A stretch of DNA of 9,796 nt. It comes from an uncultured Verrucomicrobiota bacterium (GTDB lineage Bacteria; Verrucomicrobiota; Kiritimatiellia; RFP12; UBA1067). The DNA lies in assembly GCA_947305825.1 (NCBI GenBank), contig CAMZET010000039.1, forward strand, positions 1 through 9,796, in the 5' to 3' direction. Below, one piece after another: positions 1 through 6,267 of this stretch. Every line of letters starts with the position of its first letter. Position 1 is the first letter of the stretch. Made by a program: the position numbers and the translations under genes. The notes under the pieces were generated by a model. That model was not told the DNA's origin, ran no database searches, and worked only from the letters and a program-made list of their open reading frames with translations.

Positions 1-11
1 GTAGGAGGCTG

Positions 12-103
12 CTACCCCTAGGGGTAGGGGGTGGCTACCCCTAGGGGTGGGGGGTTGATACCCCCGGGGGTATATGGGTGCCACCCCTAGGGGGGGAGGT
101 AGG
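12..103. repeat. 23-bp tandem dyad repeat array, four units (array 1)
   Basis: Four palindromic cores are centred at 19.5, 42.5, 65.5 and 88.5, exactly 23 bp apart. Unit 1 is the perfect 16-mer CTACCCCTAGGGGTAG (12-27). Unit 2 has ACCCCTAGGGGT (37-48) in nearly the same flanks. Unit 3 is the perfect 16-mer ATACCCCCGGGGGTAT (58-73), in which the central TA has become CG. Unit 4 keeps CCCCTAGGGG (84-93). The bases between cores are G-rich on the plus strand and only loosely conserved. The array lies beyond the 3' end of dnaB, at the window edge, so a promoter or gene further left could be its real partner. Short perfect dyads at fixed spacing suggest a DNA-binding site array; a passive tandem repeat is the alternative. 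The geometry is seen directly; the function is inferred. Confidence 0.75.
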
Positions 104-126
104 GGAGGGGTAGGGCGAGGAGGGGG
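90..126 (+). other. G-rich run with G-quadruplex potential
   Basis: The plus strand has G-tracts of 7 (90-96), 4 (102-105), 4 (107-110), 3 (113-115) and 5 (122-126) separated by short loops, which satisfies the usual four-tract pattern with loops up to seven bases. It sits about 50 bases past the dnaB stop codon; the dnaB transcript would carry the C-rich complement. It overlaps the last unit of the dyad array, so it may be only a by-product of the G-rich repeat flanks. Folding is not shown by sequence alone. Confidence 0.4.
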
Positions 127-147
127 AAAGGCCGCTAATCGGAATGG

Positions 148-162
148 CGGGCTCTTTGCCCG
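148..162 (-). terminator. Weak hairpin past the dnaB stop, possible terminator
   Basis: A 5-bp inverted repeat CGGGC/GCCCG with a 5-base loop lies 14 bases downstream of the dnaB stop on the minus strand. There is no U-tract after it, so it does not meet the standard for an intrinsic terminator. I list it because it is the only hairpin at the place where the iorA-rlmI-dnaB transcript would be expected to end. Confidence 0.2.
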
Positions 163-176
163 TCAGGCGGGAAACC

Positions 177-1682
177 TCACAGGAACGGGTCGGCGTTCAC
201 CGGCAGCGGGACGGACGGCGGTTCGGGTTCGCTCGTCGTGAAGTTCGACTCCTCGCTGCGCGGGATTTCGCGATCGCCGAAGCGCACGTATTCGCGGTAG
301 AAATTGACGCGGACCTCGCCGATTTCGCCGTTGCGGTTCTTGGCGACGTCGATGATGGCGAGGTTCTGGTCCGCGGATTCGGGGTCGCTTGGGGTGCGCG
401 ACGGGCGGCGCAGGAGGAACACGACGTCGGCATCCTGCTCGATGGCGCCGGAATCGCGCAAGTCCGAGAGCTTGGGCTTCTCGTACTTGTCGCCGCGCTG
501 TTCGTTCGCGCGCGAAAGCTGCGAGAGGACGATTACGGGGATTTTGAGTTCCTTGGCCATCGCCTTTATCTGCTGGGAGATTTCGGTGACTTCGATGACG
601 CGGCTCTGGCGCGCTTTTTCCTGTGCGCGGCAGAGCTGGAGGTAGTCGATGACTATGAGTTCGATGCCGTGCGCCTTCTTGGCGCGGCGCGCCCGCGCCC
701 GCAAGTCCATTATGTCGAGTCCGGCCGTGTCGTCCACGTAAATCGGCGCGTTCTTGAGCTGGTCGTAGGCGACGAAGAGGTTCTGCGTGAGCATGTCCTT
801 CTCGCTCTTCGCGCACAGGGCGCGGTTGAGCCGCCAGGTATTGACGTGCGCCCGGCCGGCAATCATGCGCTTCGTGAGCGCCTCGACCGGCATTTCGAGC
901 GAGAAAATCATCACCGGATGGCGCTTGCCGTTGTCGGTCTTCACGGGCACGTTGTTCATGTCGAGGCCGAGCGCGGCGGACTCGGCTATGTTCATCGCAA
1001 GCGAGGTCTTGCCGACGGACGGACGCGCCGCTATCACTATCATTTCGCCGGGCTTCAAGCCCTGGAGCTTCTCATCGAGATGCGTAAGACCCGTGGAAAG
1101 CCCTTCCAGCGTCTTGCCGTTGGAGTCGAAGAGCTTGTTGAGGCGGTCGAAGGAAAGCTCGATGGCGGCGTTCCAGGGCATGGTCTCGCCGCCGTTGTCG
1201 CCTATCTCGAGGAACGACTTCTCTGTTTCGCCGAGGACGGTGCGCGCGTCAGGGTTTTCGCCGGCGTCCTGGCAGCGTTCAATCGCCTTCGTCGCGCGTT
1301 CTATCATCATGCGCCGCAGATGCTTGTCGCGCAATATGGAAATATAGTATTCGGCGTGCGCCGTGGTCGGGGTCTGGAGGACGAGGTTGTCGAGATAGGC
1401 GACGCCGCCGACGGTCTCGAGGCGTTCGATGCGCCGCAGCTCCTCGATAAGTGTAATCGGGTCGAGAGGCTTGGATGCGCGGTTCATGTCGAGCATTGTC
1501 GCGAAGATGAGGCTATTTCTCGCGTCGAAGAAGCTGGCGGGAGTGATGGAGCCTGCGAGGCACTGGTCCATGACTCGGTCGGCGTTGGCGCCCGTGGAGT
1601 CGAGCAGGATGCTGCCGAGGACGGCACGTTCGGCTTCGGCGCTGTGCGGCGGGGATTTGATGGCTTCTTCGTCGATGCTCAT
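177..1682 (-). CDS. dnaB: Replicative DNA helicase DnaB
   Basis: A 501-residue DnaB of normal family length: the hexameric ATP-driven helicase that unwinds DNA at the fork and contacts primase. The N-terminal domain opens with PPHSAEAERAVLGSILLD (11-28), the usual DnaB entry motif. The RecA-like domain shows Walker A ARPSVGKT (219-226), SLEM with the catalytic Glu at 263, Walker B ELIVIDYLQL (341-350), VLSQLSR with the sensor Gln at 388, SDLRDSGAIEQDAD (406-419), and AKNRNGEIG (447-455) holding the expected Arg finger. About a dozen extra residues (near 240-254) sit between the Walker A helix and the SLEM strand. The last 25 residues are a Pro/Ser/Glu-rich tail. The start is ATG with no Shine-Dalgarno upstream. 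It lies 57 bases behind rlmI and is probably the last gene of the unit. The family call is secure. Confidence 0.97.
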   Translation of the reverse strand: MSIDEEAIKSPPHSAEAERAVLGSILLDSTGANADRVMDQCLAGSITPASFFDARNSLIFATMLDMNRASKPLDPITLIEELRRIERLETVGGVAYLDNLVLQTPTTAHAEYYISILRDKHLRRMMIERATKAIERCQDAGENPDARTVLGETEKSFLEIGDNGGETMPWNAAIELSFDRLNKLFDSNGKTLEGLSTGLTHLDEKLQGLKPGEMIVIAARPSVGKTSLAMNIAESAALGLDMNNVPVKTDNGKRHPVMIFSLEMPVEALTKRMIAGRAHVNTWRLNRALCAKSEKDMLTQNLFVAYDQLKNAPIYVDDTAGLDIMDLRARARRAKKAHGIELIVIDYLQLCRAQEKARQSRVIEVTEISQQIKAMAKELKIPVIVLSQLSRANEQRGDKYEKPKLSDLRDSGAIEQDADVVFLLRRPSRTPSDPESADQNLAIIDVAKNRNGEIGEVRVNFYREYVRFGDREIPRSEESNFTTSEPEPPSVPLPVNADPFL

Positions 1683-1739
1683 GGGTCTGTTGCTTGAAGT
1701 TTAGTCGTAGTAGTAGAGGTAAGGTTAGCGGCGGCGACG

Positions 1740-2957
1740 CTACATGCGGCGGAGTATGACGCCCTTGAGGTAGCGGCCTTCGGGGAAAGCGAGCGCTACC
1801 GGGTGGTCCGGAGCGTGTCCGGTGCGGCCGACGACCTGGAAGTCGAGCGCGGCGTCGGCGGCGGCCTCGGCGAGGATGGTGTCGAAGAGCGCGGCATCCA
1901 TCGCGCCGGAGCACGAGAAGGACGCGAGGATGCCGCCAGGGCGCAGGAGTTTCATGGCGAGCAGGTTGATGTCCTTGTAGCCGCGAGCGGCCTTCATGAG
2001 CTGCGAGCGCGTCTCGGCGAATTTCGGCGGGTCGAGGACGATCAAATCCCAGGAGCGGCGCGCGTCGCGGCACTGCCGCAAATACTTGAAGACGTCGGCG
2101 CATACGTAGTCGAAGCGCGCGCACCAGCGGTCTCCGGCGGCGGCGGCATTCAAGCGTTCGTTTCTGGCGGCGAGGTCGAGAGCGTCCTGCGAGGCGTCGA
2201 CCTGCGTGACTGAAGCGGCGCCGGCGGCGGCGGCGCAAAGCCCGAAGCCGCCCGTATAGGAGAAGCAGTTGAGGACGTCGCGGCCCCGGGCGAGCGCGGC
2301 CACCGCCTCGCGCGCCAGGCGCTGGTCGAGATAGAAGCCAGTCTTGTGCCCGTTGCGCACGTCGACGAGGTAGCGCACTGGGCCTTCGGCTATTTCGACG
2401 AGCGGCGGCGGCTCTTCGCCGGCGAGCACGGCGAACCCGCCCTCCGCCAACCCCTCGCGACGCCTGGCGTCGGCGTCCGCTCGCTCCGCCACGCCAAGGC
2501 ATCCGGGCACGCATTCCATGAGTGCGGCGACTATAGCGGCCTTGTTGCGCTCCGCTCCCGCAGAAGTGAACTGGCAGACGACGTGCCGTGCGTAGCGGTC
2601 CGCGACGACGCCCGGAAGGCCGTCACTCTCGGCGTTGACGAGCCTTGCGGCGGTATTCTCACCGCCGGCGAGTGCGCCGCGCCGCGCCACCGACGCGGCC
2701 ACCAGGCTTTTGACAAGCCCCTCGCCGTCGCCGCGCGCGCCATCCGCGCCGAACGACACCATGCGCAGGCGTATCTGGCTCTGCGGCGAATACCACGCAA
2801 AGCCAAGACGCCCGCCTCCGGCGTCAACGACCTCGACCGTCTCGCCGGATTGCACCTCCGCGCCGCTTCGGCCATCGTCCACCGCCCCCGAAAATACCCA
2901 CGGATGCCGCCGCAGGACGCTCTTCTCACGCCCTTTCCGCAGATAGACCTTCGTCAT
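1740..2957 (-). CDS. rlmI: 23S rRNA (cytosine-C5) methyltransferase RlmI
   Basis: A SAM-dependent RNA methyltransferase that by family is expected to make m5C1962 in 23S rRNA. From the ATG at 2957 it is 405 residues, close to the E. coli protein as I remember it, and the N-terminus (KGREKSVLRRHPWVFSGAV, residues 8-26) matches the family entry motif, which supports this start over the in-frame GTG three codons upstream (2966). An N-terminal PUA-like domain covers about residues 1-70. The Rossmann methyltransferase part has HKTGFYLDQR (204-213), LNCFSYTGGFGL (229-240), the LDPPKF motif (308-313) and FSCSG with the expected catalytic Cys at 349. AGGTAGGA (2968-2975) overlaps the iorA stop codon and can serve as ribosome binding site. 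The 12-base gap to iorA implies co-transcription. Confidence 0.94.
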   Translation of the reverse strand: MTKVYLRKGREKSVLRRHPWVFSGAVDDGRSGAEVQSGETVEVVDAGGGRLGFAWYSPQSQIRLRMVSFGADGARGDGEGLVKSLVAASVARRGALAGGENTAARLVNAESDGLPGVVADRYARHVVCQFTSAGAERNKAAIVAALMECVPGCLGVAERADADARRREGLAEGGFAVLAGEEPPPLVEIAEGPVRYLVDVRNGHKTGFYLDQRLAREAVAALARGRDVLNCFSYTGGFGLCAAAAGAASVTQVDASQDALDLAARNERLNAAAAGDRWCARFDYVCADVFKYLRQCRDARRSWDLIVLDPPKFAETRSQLMKAARGYKDINLLAMKLLRPGGILASFSCSGAMDAALFDTILAEAAADAALDFQVVGRTGHAPDHPVALAFPEGRYLKGVILRRM

Positions 2958-2967
2958 GGCCGCCACA

Positions 2968-2975
2968 TCCTACCT
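2968..2975 (-). promoter_or_regulatory. Ribosome binding site of rlmI, overlapping the iorA stop
   Basis: On the minus strand AGGTAGGA precedes the ATG at 2957 by 10 bases and contains the iorA TAG stop. It also lies 1-5 bases before a GTG at 2966, so spacing alone does not settle the start; protein similarity favours the ATG. Confidence 0.5.
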
Positions 2976-4751
2976 GACGCGCTTGATTGCGCCGAATTTG
3001 CACACCTGGCTGCACTGTATGCAGCCGGCGCACTGGCTTGGGTCGATGACCATCTGGAACGCGCCCGGACGCAGCTCCTTGCCTCGCGTCATCGCCGGGC
3101 ACCCCATCTTGAAGCACGCTCCGCACGCCTTGCACTTCGCGGGGTCCACTTCGCAAAGCCCCTCCTTCGTGAGCTTCGCCGCGATACGGCACGGCGCGTA
3201 CGCGATAACCAGAGCGCCCTCGTCGCCGTCCATCGCGTCCTTCAAGACGCGTTCGAGTTCGCCCAGGTCGTCGGCCGACACGCGCGCGACCTTCTTGTAG
3301 CCCATCGCCTTGGCGACTTCGGCAATGTCGGTGACGGGCGCGGGGTCGCCGGCGAGGGTTTTGCCGGTGCCGGGGTTGTCCTGGTGGCCTGTCATCGCCG
3401 TAATGCGGTTGTCGAGGACGACGGTAGTGACTGGCGTGCCGTTGTAGAGGGCGGAAAGCGCGCCGGTCATGCCGGAATGGAAGAAGGTGGAGTCGCCCAG
3501 GACAGCGCACACGCGCCCCTTGAGACCGGCTTTCTTCATGCCCGCCGCATTGCCGATGGACGCGCCCATGCAAATCGTGGAGTCCATCGCGTTCAGAGGC
3601 GGGAACGCGCCGAGCGTGTAGCAGCCGATGTCGCCCGTCACGGTCGCGCCCAGCTTGGAGAGCACGTAGAACACGCCGCGGTGTCCGCAGCCGGCGCACA
3701 GCACCGGCGGCCGCGTCGGCAGCCCCGCCCCCGCGCCCGCCGGCGCCGCCTTCGCCTCCGCGACGTCACCCACAAGCTCGTGCCGCAGATTCTGCACCCG
3801 GTCCGCGTTGAGCTCGAGCATGTTCAACTCCGTCTCGTGGCTGAGAACCTTCAGCCCCATCGCCCGCAGCTGCTCCTCCAGGAACGGGTCGAGCTCCTCG
3901 ACCACCACGAGAGCGGCCACCTTGGAAGCGAAGTCGCGCACGAGCGCCTTCGGCAGCGGGTTCGTCCAGCCCAGCTTCAAGACCGGGAAATCGGGGAAGA
4001 TTTCGCGCACGTACTGGAAGGCGACGGCGCTCGTGACTATGCCGAACGGCTTGGACGCGCCGTCCGCCGGCATGAATACCTTGTTGAGAGGGCTTTCGCT
4101 CGCGGCTGCCGAGAGCGCTTCCGTGCGCTTCTGCGCGGCGAGCCGCTGGCCGCGGGCGAACATAGGCACGGGTATGTTGCGCGTTATGTCCTTCTTGTAA
4201 GGGATGAGGTCGCGGCGGGCAGGCGCGAACGCCCCGAGCTCCACCAGCGTCGACGAATGGCTCGTGCGCGTCGTCAGCCGGATTATCGCCGGCACGCGGA
4301 AACGCTCGGAGACCTCGAACGCCGCCAGCGTCATGTCGTAGGCCTCCTGGCTGTCGGCGGGTTCGAAGAGCGGCGCGCGGGCGAACTTCGCGAGATTGCG
4401 GTTGTCCTGCTCGTTCTGCGAAGAGTGCATTCCAGGATCGTCGGCCGAGACGATTACCATGCCGCCGGTCGCGCCCACGTACGTGAACGTCATCAGCGGG
4501 TCCATCGCCACGTTGAGCCCGACGTGCTTCATGGCCGTCAAAGCCCTGGCTCCGGCCATCGACGCGCCTATCGCCGTCTCCATCGCCACCTTCTCGTTCA
4601 CCGCCCACTCGCAGCGGATAACATCCTTGAACTTAGCGACGTTCTCCAGGATTTCCGTGGACGGCGTGCCCGGATACGCGCTCGCCACCGCGCAGCCCGC
4701 CTGGGCCGCCGCGTGCGCCACCGCCTCGTTCGCGCTCAAAAGCTTCTTCAT
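2970..4751 (-). CDS. iorA: Indolepyruvate:ferredoxin oxidoreductase, alpha subunit
   Basis: 593 residues, the normal IorA length. IorA with IorB oxidatively decarboxylates aryl 2-oxo acids (indolepyruvate, phenylpyruvate and relatives from aromatic amino acids) to the acyl-CoA, passing electrons to ferredoxin; some anaerobes run it in reverse. The pyrimidine-binding domain opens with MKKLLSANEAVA and AYPGTPSTEI (25-34). LCAGCGHRG (351-359) and GDIGCYTLG (373-381) lead into the TPP site GDSTFFHSGMTGAL (419-432) ending at VLDN (445-448). The C-terminus has two [4Fe-4S] motifs: C540, C543, C546, C551-P and C574, C577, C580, C584, the second ending CKFGAI instead of the commoner CP. The ATG start is fixed by an AAGGAGGAGGG stretch upstream. 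iorB, usually the adjacent gene, is absent: rlmI follows directly. The protein would be cytoplasmic and oxygen-sensitive. Confidence 0.95.
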   Translation of the reverse strand: MKKLLSANEAVAHAAAQAGCAVASAYPGTPSTEILENVAKFKDVIRCEWAVNEKVAMETAIGASMAGARALTAMKHVGLNVAMDPLMTFTYVGATGGMVIVSADDPGMHSSQNEQDNRNLAKFARAPLFEPADSQEAYDMTLAAFEVSERFRVPAIIRLTTRTSHSSTLVELGAFAPARRDLIPYKKDITRNIPVPMFARGQRLAAQKRTEALSAAASESPLNKVFMPADGASKPFGIVTSAVAFQYVREIFPDFPVLKLGWTNPLPKALVRDFASKVAALVVVEELDPFLEEQLRAMGLKVLSHETELNMLELNADRVQNLRHELVGDVAEAKAAPAGAGAGLPTRPPVLCAGCGHRGVFYVLSKLGATVTGDIGCYTLGAFPPLNAMDSTICMGASIGNAAGMKKAGLKGRVCAVLGDSTFFHSGMTGALSALYNGTPVTTVVLDNRITAMTGHQDNPGTGKTLAGDPAPVTDIAEVAKAMGYKKVARVSADDLGELERVLKDAMDGDEGALVIAYAPCRIAAKLTKEGLCEVDPAKCKACGACFKMGCPAMTRGKELRPGAFQMVIDPSQCAGCIQCSQVCKFGAIKRVR

Positions 4752-4762
4752 CGTTTTTCTGT

Positions 4763-4773
4763 CCCTCCTCCTT
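4763..4773 (-). promoter_or_regulatory. Strong ribosome binding site of iorA
   Basis: AAGGAGGAGGG on the minus strand, ending 11 bases before the ATG at 4751. It is the best Shine-Dalgarno match in the window, although the spacing is slightly long if the AAGGAGG part is used. Confidence 0.7.
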
Positions 4774-4784
4774 GAAAGGCGGAT

Positions 4785-4790
4785 ATTATA
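4785..4790 (-). promoter_or_regulatory. Extended -10 promoter of the iorA-rlmI-dnaB unit
   Basis: Minus-strand TGGTATAAT has a perfect TATAAT (4785-4790) preceded by TGn, i.e. an extended -10. The nearest -35-like hexamer is TTGAGC at 19 bases, which is poor. The position gives a leader of roughly 27 bases before the iorA ATG. The same nonamer occurs before lysA and purC. Confidence 0.75.
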
Positions 4791-4803
4791 CCATTAATCC
4801 GGC

Positions 4804-4825
4804 GCGGCGGCTCAAAGGCCGCCGC
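4804..4825. repeat. 8-bp GC-rich inverted repeat in the iorA -35 region
   Basis: GCGGCGGC and GCCGCCGC pair perfectly around a 6-base loop (TCAAAG). It covers the place where the iorA -35 element would lie, so it could be an operator. Repetitive GCC/GGC text makes a chance inverted repeat likely here. No U-tract follows on either strand. Confidence 0.3.
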
Positions 4826-4850
4826 CCGCGCCGCCGCCGCGCACCGCCCC

Positions 4851-4942
4851 ACACCCGGGTCCAGCCACACGCTACACCCGGGTCCGGCAACGCGCTACAC
4901 CCGGGTCCAGCCACGCCCTGGACCCGGGTCAAGCACGGAACG
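4851..4942. repeat. 23-bp tandem dyad repeat array, four units (array 2)
   Basis: ACCCGGGT occurs four times, at 4853-4860, 4876-4883, 4899-4906 and 4922-4929, with centres exactly 23 bp apart. The first three units share the longer stretch ACACCCGGGTCC and similar spacers (CAGCCAC.CGCT, CGGCAACGCGCT, CAGCCACGCCCT). The fourth has diverged but gained symmetry as GACCCGGGTC (4921-4930). The array fills most of the divergent iorA-lysA gap and ends just before the lysA promoter. The left half CTACACCC of units 2 and 3 matches 6 of 8 positions with CTACCCCT of the array at the left end of the window. It is most simply read as a row of sites for a dimeric DNA-binding protein; no regulator is identifiable. 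Confidence 0.8.
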
Positions 4943-4953
4943 GCGGAAAATGG

Positions 4954-4959
4954 TATAAT
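4954..4959 (+). promoter_or_regulatory. Extended -10 promoter of the lysA-asd-hydG-like unit
   Basis: TGGTATAAT with a perfect TATAAT. Transcription would start near 4966, about 20 bases before the lysA ATG. No TTGACA-like -35 is present 16-18 bases upstream; that place holds the last dyad of the repeat array and its flank, which suggests dependence on the extended -10, on an activator, or both. Confidence 0.75.
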
Positions 4960-4974
4960 ACGCGGCCAAACGCC

Positions 4975-4980
4975 ATAAGG
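4975..4980 (+). promoter_or_regulatory. Ribosome binding site deciding the lysA start
   Basis: ATAAGG lies directly against an ATG at 4981 and six bases before a second in-frame ATG at 4987. The spacing favours 4987, and the protein N-terminus MRKLPF fits my recollection of relatives. Confidence 0.55.
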
Positions 4981-4986
4981 ATGCAC

Positions 4987-6267
4987 ATGAGAAAACTGCC
5001 ATTTGACCGGGAGAAACTGGAGGAGATAGCGGCCGCGTGGCCGACGCCGTTCCACATATACGACGCGAAGGCGATTCGCGAGAACGCCAAGCGCCTCAGG
5101 CGCGCTTTCGCCTGGAACAAGGGGTTCCGCGAATATTTCGCGGTAAAGGCGGCTCCCAACCCGCACCTCATGTCCCTCCTCAAGGAATTCGACTTCGGGT
5201 CGGACTGCTCGTCGATGGCGGAGCTCGTGCTCGCCGAGAAGGTGGGCAACACTGGCGAGTCAATCATGTTCACGTCGAACGACACGCCGGCCGAGGAATT
5301 CCGCAAGGCGTGGGAGCTGGGCGCGATAATAAACCTGGACGACATAACGCACTGGGATTTCCTGCTGAAAAGCGTCGGGGCGGAGGCGGCGGCGCCGGAG
5401 GAACTCGCCTCGCGCGTCATGTGCTGCCGCTACAATCCGGGTCCGCTCAAAGGCGGCAACGCCATCATCGGCAAGCCGGAGGAAGCGAAATACGGCTTCA
5501 CGCGCGAACAGCTCTTCACGTGCTACTACAGGATGAAGTCCGCCGGCGTCAAGCGTTTCGGCCTGCACACGATGGTCGCTTCAAACGAGCTAGACCCTGA
5601 ATACATAATCGACACGGCGCGGATGCTCTTCTCGCTCGCCGCCGAAATCCACGAAAGCCTGGGCATCGACTTCGAATTCGTCAACATCGGCGGCGGCATC
5701 GGCATCCCCTACAAGCCCGACCAGAAGGCGATGGACCTCGAATACGTCGGCAAGGGCATAGAGAAGGCGTACAAGGAGCTGGTGACCGGGCGCGGGATGA
5801 AGCCGCTGCGGCTCTACATGGAGTGCGGGAGGTGCATAACGGGTCCTTACGGCTACCTCGTATCGCGTGTAAGGCACATAAAGAACACGTACCGTCTCTA
5901 CGCGGGGCTGGACGCTTGCATGTCGAATCTGATGAGGCCGGCGCTGTACGGGGCGTACCACGAAATCGTGGTTCCCGGGAAGGAAGGCTCGACGGAGACC
6001 AGCGTATACGACGTGACGGGGAGCCTTTGCGAGAACAACGACAAGTTCGCGGTGCAACGGGTGCTGCCGGTGCTGGAACGCGGCGACCTGGTGGTGATAT
6101 GCGACGCGGGCGCGCACGGCCACGCCATGGGCTTCCAGTACAACGGCAAGCTCCGCTCCGCCGAACTCCTCCTCGAGAGCGACGGCTCCGTGCGCCAGAT
6201 ACGCCGCGCCGAGACGCTCGACGACTATTTCGCGACACTAGATTTCCAGAACGGACCAAAGCAATGA
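4987..6267 (+). CDS. lysA: Diaminopimelate decarboxylase
   Basis: 426 residues from the chosen ATG (two more if 4981 is used). This PLP enzyme (fold type III, alanine-racemase-like barrel) decarboxylates meso-diaminopimelate to L-lysine in the cytoplasm. PTPFHIYD (19-26) opens the barrel, FAVKAAPNP (51-59) holds the PLP Lys at 54, GSDCSS (71-76) and GLHTMVASN (192-200) follow, and GGGIGIPY (235-242) is the phosphate-binding loop. The C-terminal domain has SLCENNDKFA (346-355) with the Cys-Glu pair contributed to the neighbouring active site. Two landmarks differ from textbook LysA: ECGR (279-282) instead of EPGR, and DAGAHGHAMG (373-382) where DAGAYG is common. I recall the His form from a distinct LysA branch in anaerobes, so this is probably subfamily style. 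The related decarboxylases for ornithine, arginine or carboxynorspermidine are less likely given asd next door. Its stop overlaps the asd start. Confidence 0.92.
   Translation: MRKLPFDREKLEEIAAAWPTPFHIYDAKAIRENAKRLRRAFAWNKGFREYFAVKAAPNPHLMSLLKEFDFGSDCSSMAELVLAEKVGNTGESIMFTSNDTPAEEFRKAWELGAIINLDDITHWDFLLKSVGAEAAAPEELASRVMCCRYNPGPLKGGNAIIGKPEEAKYGFTREQLFTCYYRMKSAGVKRFGLHTMVASNELDPEYIIDTARMLFSLAAEIHESLGIDFEFVNIGGGIGIPYKPDQKAMDLEYVGKGIEKAYKELVTGRGMKPLRLYMECGRCITGPYGYLVSRVRHIKNTYRLYAGLDACMSNLMRPALYGAYHEIVVPGKEGSTETSVYDVTGSLCENNDKFAVQRVLPVLERGDLVVICDAGAHGHAMGFQYNGKLRSAELLLESDGSVRQIRRAETLDDYFATLDFQNGPKQ

Noticed and set aside
144..1697. 517-codon open frame on the plus strand
   Set aside because: It is entirely antisense to dnaB, whose motifs are complete; no domain and low-complexity composition.
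1702..1716. TAG-rich triplet repeat before dnaB
   Set aside because: Too short and imperfect to be more than chance in a 57-base gap.
1513..2514. 333-codon minus-strand frame across the rlmI-dnaB junction
   Set aside because: It is an out-of-frame reading of two well-supported genes on the same strand, with Arg-rich composition.
2346..4775. 809-codon open frame on the plus strand
   Set aside because: It is antisense to rlmI and iorA, Arg/His/Ala-rich and without any recognisable motif; GC-rich codon use in the real genes keeps this frame free of stops.
4851..4942. CRISPR array
   Set aside because: The pitch is only 23 bp, the intervening bases resemble each other, and no cas gene is nearby; it is a tandem dyad repeat.
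5823..6263. In-frame open extension upstream of asd
   Set aside because: It overlaps the lysA C-terminal domain in another frame; the asd Rossmann motif begins right after the ATG at 6264.
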